From Luzula sylvatica (Eukaryota; Streptophyta; Magnoliopsida; Poales; Juncaceae), in contig OX326960.1 of the NCBI GenBank assembly GCA_946800325.1, positions 49,223,355 to 49,287,354 of the forward strand: a stretch of 64,000 nucleotides of DNA. Direction: 5' to 3'. Positions 15,001 to 28,730 of this stretch are shown here, one piece after another; the stretch's first letter is position 1; every line of letters begins with the position of its first letter. The position numbers and the translations under genes were made by a program. The notes beneath the pieces are model-generated. The model did not search any database and was not told the origin of the DNA. It was given only the letters and a program-made list of their open reading frames with translations.

Positions 15001-18000
15001 ACGTGTTTTTAGATCATTTGTATCGTATCTTTTGGTACATAACTTTTCACCAAATATCACAAACACTAAGAAAGTTTGTTTTTAGATTCAAAACAAGATT
15101 TTAACGCTTTGAGGAGTTCAAATAACGTGTTTTTAGATCATTTGTATCGTATCTTTTACTACATAACTTTTCACCAAATTTCACTAACACAAAGAAAGTT
15201 TGTTTTTAGATTCAAAACAAGATTTTAACGCTTTGAGTTCAAATAACGTGTTTTTAGATCATTTGTATCGTATCTTTTACTACATAACTTTTCACCAAAT
15301 TTCACAAACACTAGGAAAGTTTGTTTTTAGATTCAAAACAAGATTTTATAGGTTTGAGGAGTTCAAATAACGTGTTTTTAGATCATTTGTATCGTATCTT
15401 TTACTACATAACTTTTCACCAAATTTCACTAACACAAAGAAAGTTTGTTTTTAGATTCAAAACAAGATTTTAACGCTTTGAGGAGTTCAAATAACGTGTT
15501 TTTATATCATTTGTATCGTATCTTTTACTACATAACTTTTCACCAAATTTCACAAACACTAAGAAAGTTTGTTTTTAGATTCAAAACAAGATTTTAACGC
15601 TTTGATGAGTTCAAATAACGTGTTTTTAGATCATTTGTATCGTATCTTTTAGTACATAACTTTTCACCAAATTTCACAAACACTAAGAAATTTTGTTTTT
15701 AGATTCAAAACTAGATTTTAACGCTTTGAGGAGTTCAAATAACGTGTTTTTAGATCATTTGTATCGTATCTTTTACTACATAACTTTTCACCAAATTTCA
15801 CAAACACTAAGAAAGTTTGTTTTTAGATTCAAAACAAGATTTTAACGCTTTGATGAGATAAAATAAAGTGTTTTTAAATCATTTGTATCGTATCTTTTGG
15901 TACATAACTTTTCACCAAATTTCACAAACACTAAGAAAGTTTGTTTTTAGATTCAAAACAAGATTTTAACGCTTTGAGGAGTTCAAATAATGTGTTTTTA
16001 GATCATTTGTATCGTATCTTTTACTACATAACTTTTCACCAAATTTCACAAACACTAAGAAAGTTTGTTTTTAGATTCAAAACAAGATTTTAACGCTTTG
16101 ATGAGATCAAATAACGTGTTCTTAGATCATTTGTATCGTATCTTTTGGTACATAAATTTTCACCAAATTTCACAAACACTAAGAAAGTTTGTTTTTAGAT
16201 TCAAAACAAGATTTTAACGCTTTGAGGAGTTCAAATAACGTGTTTTTAGATCATTTGTATCGTATCTTTTAGTACATAACTTTTCACCAAATTACACAAA
16301 CACTAAGAAAGTTTGTTTTTAGATTCAAAACAAGATTTTAACGCTTTGAGGAGATCAAATAACGTGTTTTTAGATCATTTGTATCGTATCTTTTACTACA
16401 TAACTTTTCACCAAATTTCACTAACACAAAGAAAGTTTGTTTTTAGATTCAAAACAAGATTTTAACGGTTTGAGGAGTTCAAATAACGTGTTTTTAGATC
16501 ATTTGTATCGTATATTTTACTACATAACTTTTCACCAAATTTCACAAACACTAAGAAAGTTTGTTTTTAGATTCAAAACAAGATTTTAACGCTTTGATGA
16601 GATCAAATAACGTGTTTTTAGATCATTTGTATCGTATCTTTTGGTACATAACTTTTCACCAAATTTCACAAACACTAAGAAAGTTTGTTTTTAGATTCAA
16701 AACAAGATTTTAACGATTTGAGGAGTTCAAATAACGTGTTTTTAGATCATTTGTATCGTATCTTTTACTACACAACTTTTCACCAAATTTCACTAACACA
16801 AAGAAAGTTTGTTTTTAGATTCAAAACAAGATTTTAACGCTTTGAGGAGTTCAAATAACGTGTTTTTAGATCATTTGTATCGTATCTTTTACTACATAAG
16901 TTTTCACCAAATTTCACAAACACTAAGAAAGTTTGTTTTTAGATTCAAAACAAGATTTTAACGCTTTGATGAGATCAAATAACGTGTTTTTAGATCATTT
17001 GTATCGTATCTTTTGGTACATAACTTTTCACCAAATTTCACAAACACTAAGAAAGTTTGTTTTTAGATTCAAAACAAGATTTTAACGCTTTGAGGAGTTC
17101 AAATAACGTGTTTTTAGATCATTTGTATCGTATCTTTTACTACATAACTTTTCACCAAATTTCACTAACACAAAGAAAGTTTGTTTTTAGATTCAAAACA
17201 AGATTTTAACGCTTTGAGGAGTTCAAATAACGTGTTTTTAGATCATTTGTATCGTATCTTTTACTACATAAGTTTTCACCAAATTTCACAAACACTAAGA
17301 AAGTTTGTTTTTAGATTCAAAACAAGATTTTAACGCTTTGATGAGATCAAATAACGTGTTTTTAGATCATTTGTATCGTATCTTTTGGTACATAACTTTT
17401 CACCAAATTTCACAAACACTAAGAAAGTTTGTTTTTAGATTCAAAAAAAGATTTTAACGCTTTGAGGAGTTCAAATAACGTGTTTTTAGATCATTTGTAT
17501 CGTATCTTTTACTACATAACTTTTCACCAAATTTCACTAACACAAAGAAAGTTTGTTTTTAGATTCAAAACAAGATTTTAACGCTTTGAGTTCAAATAAC
17601 GTGTTTTTAGATCATTTGTATCGTATCTTTTACTACATAACTTTTCACCAAATTTCACAAACACTAAGAAAGTTTGTTTTTAGATTCAAAACAAGATTTT
17701 AACGCTTTGATGAGATCAAATAACGTGTTTTTAAATCATTTGTATCGTATCTTTTGGTACATAACTTTTCACCAAATTTCACAAACACTAAGAAAGTTTG
17801 TTTTTAGTTTCAAAACAAGATTTTAACGCTTTGAGGAGTTCAAATAACGTGTTTTTAGATCATTTGTATCGTATCTTTTACTACATAACTTTTCACCAAA
17901 TTTCACAAACACTAAGAAAGTTTGTTTTTATATTCAAAACAAGATTTTAACGCTTTGATGAGATCAAATAACGTGTTTTTAGATCATTTGTATCGTATCT

Positions 18001-21000
18001 TTTGGTACATAACTTTTCACCAAATATCACAAACACTAAGAAAGTTTGTTTTTAGATTCAAAACAAGATTTTAACGCTTTGAGGAGTTCAAATAACGTGT
18101 TTTTAGATCATTTGTATCGTATCTTTTACTACATAACTTTTCACCAAATTTCACAAACACTAGGAAAGTTTGTTTTTAGATTCAAAACAAGATTTTATAG
18201 GTTTGAGGAGTTCAAATAACGTGTTTTTAGATCATTTGTATCGTATCTTTTACTACATAACTTTTCACCAAATTTCACTAACACAAAGAAAGTTTGTTTT
18301 TAGATTCAAAACAAGATTTTAACGCTTTGAGGAGTTCAAATAACGTGTTTTTATATCATTTGTATCGTATCTTTTACTACATAACTTTTCACCAAATTTC
18401 ACAAACACTAAGAAAGTTTGTTTTTAGATTCAAAACAAGATTTTAACGCTTTGATGAGTTCAAATAACGTGTTTTTAGATCATTTGTATCGTATCTTTTA
18501 GTACATAACTTTTCACCAAATTTCACAAACACTAAGAAATTTTGTTTTTAGATTCAAAACTAGATTTTAACGCTTTGAGGAGTTCAAATAACGTGTTTTT
18601 AGATCATTTGTATCGTATCTTTTACTACCTAACTTTTCACCAAATTTCACTAACACAAAGAAAGTTTGTTTTTAGATTCAAAACAAGATTTTAACGCTTT
18701 GAGGAGTTCAAATAACGTGTTTTTAGATCATTTGTATCGTATCTTTTACTACATAACTTTTCACCAAATATCACAAACACTAAGAAAGTTTGTTTTTAGA
18801 TTCAAAACAAGATTTTAACGCTTTGAGGAGTTCAAATAACGTGTTTTTAGATCATTTGTATCGTATCTTTTACTACATAACTTTTCACCAAATTTCACTA
18901 ACACAAAGAAAGTTTGTTTTTAGATTCAAAACAAGATTTTAACGCTTTGAGGAGTTCAAATAATGTGTTTTTAGATCATTTGTATCGTATCTTTTACTAC
19001 ATAACTTTTCACCAAATTTCACAAACGCTAAGAAAGTTTGTTTTTAGATTCAAAACAAGATTTTAACGCTTTGATGAGATCAAATAACGTGTTTTTAGAT
19101 CATTTGTATCGTATCTTTTGGTACATAACTTTTCACCAAATTTCACAAACACTAAGAAAGTTTGTTTTTAGATTCAAAACAAGATTTTAACGCTTTGAGG
19201 AGTTCAAATAATGTGTTTTTAGATCATTTGTATCGTATCTTTTACTACATAACTTTTCACCAAATTTCACAAACACTAAGAAAGTTTGTTTTTAGATTCA
19301 AAACAAGATTTTAACGCTTTGATGAGATCAAATAACGTGTTCTTAGATCATTTGTATCGTATCTTTTGGTACATAAATTTTCACCAAATTTCACAAACAC
19401 TAAGAAAGTTTGTTTTTAGATTCAAAACAAGATTTTAACGCTTTGAGGAGTTCAAATAACGTGTTTTTAGATCATTTGTATCGTATCTTTTAGTACATAA
19501 CTTTTCACCAAATTACACAAACACTAAGAAAGTTTGTTTTTAGATTCAAAACAAGATTTTAACGCTTTGAGGAGATCAAATAACGTGTTTTTAGATCATT
19601 TGTATCGTATCTTTTACTACATAACTTTTCACCAAATTTCACTAACACAAAGAAAGTTTGTTTTTAGATTCAAAACAAGATTTTAACGGTTTGAGGAGTT
19701 CAAATAACGTGTTTTTAGATCATTTGTATCGTATATTTTACTACATAACTTTTCACCAAATTTCACAAACACTAAGAAAGTTTGTTTTTAGATTCAAAAC
19801 AAGATTTTAACGCTTTGATGAGATCAAATAACGTGTTTTTAGATCATTTGTATCGTATCTTTTGGTACATAACTTTTCACCAAATTTCACAAACACTAAG
19901 AAAGTTTGTTTTTAGATTCAAAACAAGATTTTAACGATTTGAGGAGTTCAAATAACGTGTTTTTAGATCATTTGTATCGTATCTTTTACTACACAACTTT
20001 TCACCAAATTTCACTAACACAAAGAAAGTTTGTTTTTAGATTCAAAACAAGATTTTAACGCTTTGAGGAGTTCAAATAACGTGTTTTTAGATCATTTGTA
20101 TCGTATCTTTTACTACATAAGTTTTCACCAAATTTCACAAACACTAAGAAAGTTTGTTTTTAGATTCAAAACAAGATTTTAACGCTTTGATGAGATCAAA
20201 TAACGTGTTTTTAGATCATTTGTATCGTATCTTTTGGTACATAACTTTTCACCAAATTTCACAAACACTAAGAAAGTTTGTTTTTAGATTCAAAACAAGA
20301 TTTTAACGCTTTGAGGAGTTCAAATAACGTGTTTTTAGATCATTTGTATCGTATCTTTTACTACATAACTTTTCACCAAATTTCACTAACACAAAGAAAG
20401 TTTGTTTTTAGATTCAAAACAAGATTTTAACGCTTTGAGGAGTTCAAATAACGTGTTTTTAGATCATTTGTATCGTATCTTTTACTACATAAGTTTTCAC
20501 CAAATTTCACAAACACTAAGAAAGTTTGTTTTTAGATTCAAAACAAGATTTTAACGCTTTGATGAGATCAAATAACGTGTTTTTAGATCATTTGTATCGT
20601 ATCTTTTGGTACATAACTTTTCACCAAATTTCACAAACACTAAGAAAGTTTGTTTTTAGATTCAAAAAAAGATTTTAACGCTTTGAGGAGTTCAAATAAC
20701 GTGTTTTTAGATCATTTGTATCGTATCTTTTACTACATAACTTTTCACCAAATTTCACTAACACAAAGAAAGTTTGTTTTTAGATTCAAAACAAGATTTT
20801 AACGCTTTGAGGAGTTCAAATAACGTGTTTTTAGATCATTTGTATCGTATCTTTTACTACATAACTTTTCACCAAATTTCACAAACACTAAGAAAGTTTG
20901 TTTTTAGATTCAAAACAAGATTTTAACGCTTTGATGAGTTCAAATAACGTGTTTTTAGATCATTTGTATCGTATCTTTTAGTACATAACTTTTCACCAAA

Positions 21001-24000
21001 TTTCACAAACACTAAGAAAGTTTGTTTTTAGATTCAAAACAAGATTTTAACGCTTTGAGGAGTTCAAATAACGTGTTTTTAGATCATTTGTATCGTATCT
21101 TTTACTACATAACTTTTCACCAAATTTCACAAACACTAAGAAAGTTTGTTTTTAGATTCAAAACAAGATTTTAACGCTTTGAGGAGTTCAAATAACGTGT
21201 TTTTAGATCATTTGTATCGTATCTTTTACTACATAACTTTTCACCAAATTTCACTAACACTAAGAAAGTTTGTTTTTAGATTCAAAACAAGATTTTAACG
21301 CTTTGATGAGATCAAATAACGTGTTTTTAGATCAATTGTATCGTATCTTTTGGTACATAACTTTTCACCAAATTTCACAAACACTAAGAAAGTTTGTTTT
21401 TAGATTCAAAACAAGATTTTAACGCTTTGAGGAGTTCAAATAACGTGTTTTTAGATCATTTGTATCGTATCTTTTACTACATAACTTTTCACCAAATTTC
21501 ACTAACACAAAGAAAGTTTGTTTTTAGATTCAAAACAAGATTTTAACGCTTTGAGGAGTTCAAATAACGTGTTTTTAGATCATTTGTATCGTATCTTTTA
21601 ATACATAACTTTTCACCAAATTTCACAAACACTAAGAAAGTTTGTTTTTAGATTCAAAACAAGATTTTAACGCTTTGATGAGTTCAAATAACGTGTTTTT
21701 AGATCATTTGTATCGTATCTTTTAGTACATAACTTTTCACCAAATTTCACAAACACTAAGAAAGTTTGTTTTTAGATTCAAAACTAGATTTTAACGCTTT
21801 GAGGAGTTCAAATAACGTGTTTTTAGATCATTTGTATCGTATCTTTTACTACATAACTTTTCACCAAATTTCACAAACACTAAGAAAGTTTGTTTTTAGA
21901 TTCAAAACAAGATTTTAACGCTTTGATGAGTTCAAATAACGTGTTTTTAGATCATTTGTATCGTATCTTTTACTACATAACTTTTCACCAAATTTCACTA
22001 ACACAAAGAAAGTTTGTTTTTAGATTCAAAACAAGATTTTAACGCTTTGAGGAGTTCAAATAATGTGTTTTTAGATCATTTGTATCGTATCTTTTACTAC
22101 ATAACTTTTCACCAAATTTCACAAACACTAAGAAAGTTTGTTTTTAGATTCAAAACAAGATTTTAACGCTTTGATGAGATCAAATAACGTGTTTTTAGAT
22201 CATTTGTATCGTATCTTTTGGTACATAACTTTTCACCAAATTTCACAAACACTAAGAAAGTTTGTTTTTAGATTCAAAACAAGATTTTAACGCTTTGAGG
22301 AGTTCAAATAACGTGTTTTTAGATCATTTGTATCGTATCTTTTACTACATAACTTTTCACCAAATTTCACTAACACAAAGAAAGTTTGTTTTTAGATTCA
22401 AAACAAGATTTTAACGCTTTGAGGAGTTCAAATAACGTGTTTTTAGATCATTTGTATCGTATCTTTTACTACATAACTTTTCACCAAATTTCACAAACAC
22501 TAAGAAAGTTTGTTTTTAGATTCAAAACAAGATTTTAACGCTTTGATGAGTTAAAATAACGTGTTTTTAGATCATTTGTATCGTATCTTTTAGTACATAA
22601 CTTTTCACCAAATTTCACAAACACTAAGAAAGTTTGTTTTTAGATTCAAAACAAGATTTTAACGCTTTGAGGAGTTCAAATAACGTGTTTTTAGATCATT
22701 TGTATCGTATCTTTTACAACATAACTTTTCACCAAATTTCACTAACACAAAGAAAGTTTGTTTTTAGATTCAAAACAAGATTTTCACGCTTTGAGGAGTT
22801 CAAATAACGTGTTTTTAGATCATTTGTATCGTATCTTTTACTACATAACCTTTCACCAAATTTCACAAACACTAAGAAAGTTTGTTTTTAGATTCAAAAC
22901 AAGATTTTAACGCTTTGATGAGATCAAATAACGTGTTTTTAGATCATTTGTATCGTATCTTTTGGTACATAACTTTTCACCAAATTTCACAAACACTAAG
23001 AAAGTTTGTTTTTAGATTCAAAACAAGATTTTAACGCTTTGAGGAGTTCAAATAACGTGTTTTTAGATCATTTGTATCGTATCTTTTACTACATAACTTT
23101 TCACCAAATTTCACTAACACAAAGAAAGTTTGTTTTTAGATTCAAAACAAGATTTTAACGCTTTGAGGAGTTCAAATAACGTGTTTTTAGATCATTTGTA
23201 TCGTATCTTTTACTACATAACTTTTCACCAAATTTCACAAACACTAAGAAAGTTTGTTTTTAGATTCAAAACAAGATTTTAACGCTTTGATGAGATCAAA
23301 TAACGTGTTTTTAGATCATTTGTATCGTATCTTTTGGTACATAACTTTTCACCAAATTTCACAAACACTAAGAAAGTTTGTTTTTAGATTCAAAACAAGA
23401 TTTTAACGCTTTGAAGAGTTCAAATAACGTGTTTTTAGATCATTTGTATCGTATCTTTTACTACATAACTTTTCACCAAATTTCACTAACACAAAGAAAG
23501 TTTGTTTTTAGATTCAAAACAAGATTTTCACGCTTTGAGGAGTTCAAATAACGTGTTTTTAGATCATTTGTATCGTATCTTTTACTACATAACCTTTCAC
23601 CAAATTTCACAAACACTAAGAAAGTTTGTTTTTAGATTCAAAACAAGATTTTAACGCTTTGATGAGATCAAATAACGTGTTTTTAGATCATTTGTATCGT
23701 ATCTTTTGGTACATAACTTTTCACCAAATTTCACAAACACTAAGAAAGTTTGTTTTTAGATTCAAAACAAGATTTTAACGCTTTGAGGAGTTCAAATAAC
23801 GTGTTTTTAGATCATTTGTATCGTATCTTTTACTACATAACTTTTCACCAAATTTCACTAACACAAAGAAAGTTTGTTTTTAGATTCAAAACAAGATTTT
23901 AACGCTTTGAGGAGTTCAAATAACGTGTTTTTAGATCATTTGTATCGTATCTTTTACTACATAACTTTTCACCAAATTTCACAAACACTAAGAAAGTTTG

Positions 24001-27000
24001 TTTTTAGATTCAAAACAAGATTTTAACGCTTTGATGAGATCAAATAACGTGTTTTTAGATCATTTGTATCGTATCTTTTGGTACATAACTTTTCACCAAA
24101 TTTCACAAACACTAAGAAAGTTTGTTTTTAGATTCAAAACAAGATTTTAACGCTTTGAAGAGTTCAAATAACGTGTTTTTAGATCATTTGTATCGTATCT
24201 TTTACTACATAACTTTTCACCAAATTTCACTAACACAAAGAAAGTTTGTTTTTAGATTCAAAACAAGATTTTAACGCTTTGAGGAGTTCAAATAACGTGT
24301 TTTTAGATCATTTGTATCGTATCTTTTACTACATAACTTTTCACCAAATTTCACAAACACTAAGAAAGTTTGTTTTTAGATTCAAAACAAGATTTTAACG
24401 CTTTGATGAGTTCAAATAACGTGTTTTTAGATCATTTGTATCGTATCTTTTAGTACATAACTTTTCACCAAATTTCACAAACACTAAGAAAGTTTGTTTT
24501 TAGATTCAAAACAAGATTTTAACGCTTTGAGGAGTTCAAATAACGTGTTTTTAGATCATTTGTATCGTATCTTTTACTACATAACTTTTCACCAAATTTC
24601 ACAAACACTAAGAAAGTTTGTTTTTAGATTCAAAACAAGATTTTAACGCTTTGAGGAGTTCAAATAACGTGTTTTTAGATCATTTGTATCGTATCTTTTA
24701 CTACATAACTTTTCACCAAATTTCACTAACACTAAGAAAGTTTGTTTTTAGATTCAAAACAAGATTTTAACGCTTTGATGAGATCAAATAACGTGTTTTT
24801 AGATCAATTGTATCGTATCTTTTGGTACATAACTTTTCACCAAATTTCACAAACACTAAGAAAGTTTGTTTTTAGATTCAAAACAAGATTTTAACGCTTT
24901 GAGGAGTTCAAATAACGTGTTTTTAGATCATTTGTATCGTATCTTTTACTACATAACTTTTCACCAAATTTCACTAACACAAAGAAAGTTTGTTTTTAGA
25001 TTCAAAACAAGATTTTAACGCTTTGAGGAGTTCAAATAACGTGTTTTTAGATCATTTGTATCGTATCTTTTAATACATAACTTTTCACCAAATTTCACAA
25101 ACACTAAGAAAGTTTGTTTTTAGATTCAAAACAAGATTTTAACGCTTTGATGAGTTCAAATAACGTGTTTTTAGATCATTTGTATCGTATCTTTTAGTAC
25201 ATAACTTTTCACCAAATTTCACAAACACTAAGAAAGTTTGTTTTTAGATTCAAAACTAGATTTTAACGCTTTGAGGAGTTCAAATAACGTGTTTTTAGAT
25301 TATTTGTATCGTATCTTTTACTACATAACTTTTCACCAAATTTCACAAACACTAAGAAAGTTTGTTTTTAGATTCAAAACAAGATTTTAACGCTTTGATG
25401 AGTTCAAATAACGTGTTTTTAGATCATTTGTATGGTATCTTTTAGTACATAACTTTTCACCAAATTTCACAAACACTAAGAAAGTTTGTTTTTAGATTCA
25501 AAACAAGATTTTAACGCTTTGAGGAGTTCAAATAACGTGTTTTTAGATCATTTGTATCGTATCTTTTACTACATAACTTTTCACCAAATTTCACTAACAC
25601 AAAGAAAGTTTGTTTTTCGATTCAAAACAAGATTTTAACGCTTTGAGGAGTTCAAATAATGTGTTTTTAGATCATTTGTATCGTATCTTTTACTACATAA
25701 CTTTTCACCAAATTTCACAAACACTAAGAAAGTTTGTTTTTAGATTCAAAACAAGATTTTAACGCTTTGATGAGATCAAATAACGTGTTTTTAGATCATT
25801 TGTATCGTATCTTTTGGTACATAACTTTTCACCAAATTTCACAAACACTAAGAAAGTTTGTTTTTAGATTCAAAACAAGATTTTAACGCTTTGAAGAGTT
25901 CAAATAACGTGTTTTTAGATCATTTGTATCGTATCTTTTACTACATAACTTTTCACCAAATTTCACTAACACAAAGAAAGTTTGTTTTTAGATTCAAAAC
26001 AAGATTTTAACGCTTTGAGGAGTTCAAATAACGTGTTTTTAGATCATTTGTATCGTATCTTTTAATACATAACTTTTCACCAAATTTCACAAACACTAAG
26101 AAAGTTTGTTTTTAGATTCAAAACAAGATTTTAACGCTTTGATGAGTTAAAATAACGTGTTTTTAGATCATTTGTATCGTATCTTTTAGTACATAACTTT
26201 TCACCAAATTCCACAAACACTAAGAAAGTTTGTTTTTAGATTCAAAACAAGATTTTAACGCTTTGAGGAGTTCAAATAACGTGTTTTTAGATCATTTGTA
26301 TCGTATCTTTTACAACATAACTTTTCACCAAATTTCACTAACACAAAGAAAGTTTGTTTTTAGATTCAAAACAAGATTTTAACGCTTTGAGGAGTTCAAA
26401 TAACGTGTTTTTAGATCATTTGTATCGTATCTTTTACTACATAACCTTTCACCAAATTTCACAAACACTAAGAAAGTTTGTTTTTAGATTCAAAACAAGA
26501 TTTTAACGCTTTGATGAGATCAAATAACGTGTTTTTAGATCATTTGTATCGTATCTTTTGGTACATAACTTTTCACCAAATTTCACAAACACTAAGAAAG
26601 TTTGTTTTTAGATTCAAAACAAGATTTTAACGCTTTGAGGAGTTCAAATAACGTGTTTTTAGATCATTTGTATCGTATCTTTTACTACATAACTTTTCAC
26701 CAAATTTCACTAACACAAAGAAAGTTTGTTTTTAGATTCAAAACAAGATTTTAACGCTTTGAGGAGTTCAAATAACGTGTTTTTAGATCATTTGTATCGT
26801 ATCTTTTACTACATAACTTTTCACCAAATTTCACAAACACTAAGAAAGTTTGTTTTTAGATTCAAAACAAGATTTTAACGCTTTGATGAGATCAAATAAC
26901 GTGTTTTTAGATCATTTGTATCGTATCTTTTGGTACATAACTTTTCACCAAATTTCACAAACACTAAGAAAGTTTGTTTTTAGATTCAAAACAAGATTTT

Positions 27001-28609
27001 AACGCTTTGAAGAGTTCAAATAACGTGTTTTTAGATCATTTGTATCGTATCTTTTACTACATAACTTTTCACCAAATTTCACTAACACAAAGAAAGTTTG
27101 TTTTTAGATTCAAAACAAGATTTTAACGCTTTGAGGAGTTCAAATAACGTGTTTTTAGATCATTTGTATCGTATCTTTTAATACATAACTTTTCACCAAA
27201 TTTCACAAACACTAAGAAAGTTTGTTTTTAGATTCAAAACAAGATTTTAACGCTTTGATGAGTTCAAATAACGTGTTTTTAGATCATTTGTATCGTATCT
27301 TTTACTACATAACTTTTCACCAAATTTCACAAACACTAAGAAAGTTTGTTTTTAGATTCAAAACAAGATTTTAACGCTTTGATGAGTTAAAATAACGTGT
27401 TTTTAGATCATTTGTATCGTATCTTTTAGTACATAACTTTTCACCAAATTTCACAAACACTAAGAAAGTTTGTTTTTAGATTCAAAACAAGATTTTAACG
27501 CTTTGAGGAGTTCAAATAACGTGTTTTTAGATCATTTGTATCGTATCTTTTACTACATAACTTTTCACCAAATTTCACAAACACTAAGAAAGTTTGTTTT
27601 TAGATTCAAAACAAGATTTTAACGCTTTGAGGAGTTCAAATAACGTGTTTTTAGATCATTTGTATCGTATCTTTTACTACATAACTTTTCACCAAATTTC
27701 ACTAACACAAAGAAAGTTTGTTTTTAGATTCAAAACAAGATTTTAACGCTTTGAGGAGTTCAAATAACGTGTTTTTATATCATTTGTATCGTATCTTTTG
27801 GTACATAACTTTTCACCAAATTTCACAAACACTAAGAAAGTTTGTTTTTAGATTCAAAACAAGATTTTAACGCTTTGAGGAGTTCAAATAACGTGTTTTT
27901 AGATCATTTGTATCGTATCTTTTACTACATAACTTTTCACCAAATTTCACTAACACAAAGAAAGTTTGTTTTTAGATTCAAAACAAGATTTTAACGCTTT
28001 GAGGAGTTCAAATAACGTGTTTTTAGATCATTTGTATCGTATCTTTTAATACATAACTTTTCACCAAATTTCACAAACACTAAGAAAGTTTGTTTTTAGA
28101 TTCAAAACAAGATTTTAACGCTTTGATGAGTTCAAATAACGTGTTTTTAGATCATTTGTATCGTATCTTTTAGTACATAACTTTTCACCAAATTTCACAA
28201 ACACTAAGAAAGTTTGTTTTTAGATTCAAAACTAGATTTTAACGCTTTGAGGAGTTCAAATAACGTGTTTTTAGATCATTTGTATCGTATCTTTTACTAC
28301 ATAACTTTTCACCAAATTTCACAAACACTAAGAAAGTTTGTTTTTAGATTCAAAACAAGATTTTAACGCTTTGATGAGTTCAAATAACGTGTTTTTAGAT
28401 CATTTGTATCGTATCTTTTAGTACATAACTTTTCACCAAATTTCACAAACACTAAGAAAGTTTGTTTTTAGATTCAAAACAAGATTTTAACGCTTTGAGG
28501 AGTTCAAATAACGTGTTTTTAGATCATTTGTATCGTATCTTTTACTACATAACTTTTCACCAAATTTCACTAACACAAAGAAAGTTTGTTTTTCGATTCA
28601 AAACAAGAT
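1..28609. repeat. Satellite DNA array, 124-bp monomer, about 230 tandem copies
   Basis: A head-to-tail array starts before the window and ends abruptly near 28,609. Successive CGCTTTGA starts at 1, 125, 248, 371 and 495 give a 124-bp unit, with 123-bp variants caused by one-base deletions. The unit is AT-rich. Monomers vary at a few linked sites: GATGAGAT, GAGGAGTT or GATGAGTT after the CGCTTT start; TACTAC, GGTAC or AGTAC in the middle; and CACAAACACTAAG or CACTAACACAAAG in the second half. Within each monomer the motif TGTTTTTAGAT occurs twice about 84 bp apart, which may reflect an older internal duplication. No credible gene lies inside: open frames at 219-494 and 28,462-28,746 simply read through monomers. 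A 124-bp unit is shorter than many plant centromeric satellites, and genes begin within about 2 kb of the edge, so a pericentromeric, interstitial or subtelomeric block are all possible. Array identity is certain; chromosomal role is unknown. Confidence 0.98.
9951..18120. repeat. Tandem copy of a 4,085-bp (33-monomer) satellite block
   Basis: Rare variants recur exactly 4,085 bp apart: the AAATTTTG variant (9,991 and 14,076), TACTACCTAA (10,081 and 14,166), AATGTG (10,421 and 14,506), TATAGGTTTG (11,265 and 15,350), GATAAAATAAAG (monomer starts 11,761 and 15,846), GTTCTTAG (12,009 and 16,094) and a 3-bp-deleted GCTTTGAGTTC (13,497 and 17,582). The two copies abut near 14,035. Upstream, the offset shifts to 4,457 (4,085 plus 372), so an extra three-monomer change marks the left side. 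Block limits are approximate. Confidence 0.9.
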
Positions 28610-28730
28610 CCCAAGTTCAAAAAAAAAAAAAAAAAACTCATCGTCTACTTGCTCAATCGACCGATTCGATTGATTGCAAGTGCCTACGTCTCCGGAGATG
28701 CCTAGCGTCTTTTCGACTTTCGATTGAATC
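28610..28730. other. Satellite edge with poly(A) tract and unique spacer
   Basis: The last monomer breaks inside its AAAACAAGATTTTAACG portion. It is followed by CCCAAGTTC, a run of A (about 28,620-28,637) and about 90 bp of sequence without monomer similarity. The duplicated P450 unit then begins near 28,731. Nothing else is recognised here. Confidence 0.6.

Noticed and set aside
1..28609. CRISPR-like or minisatellite array
   Set aside because: There are no unique spacers; the whole 124-bp unit repeats. The context is a plant nuclear genome.
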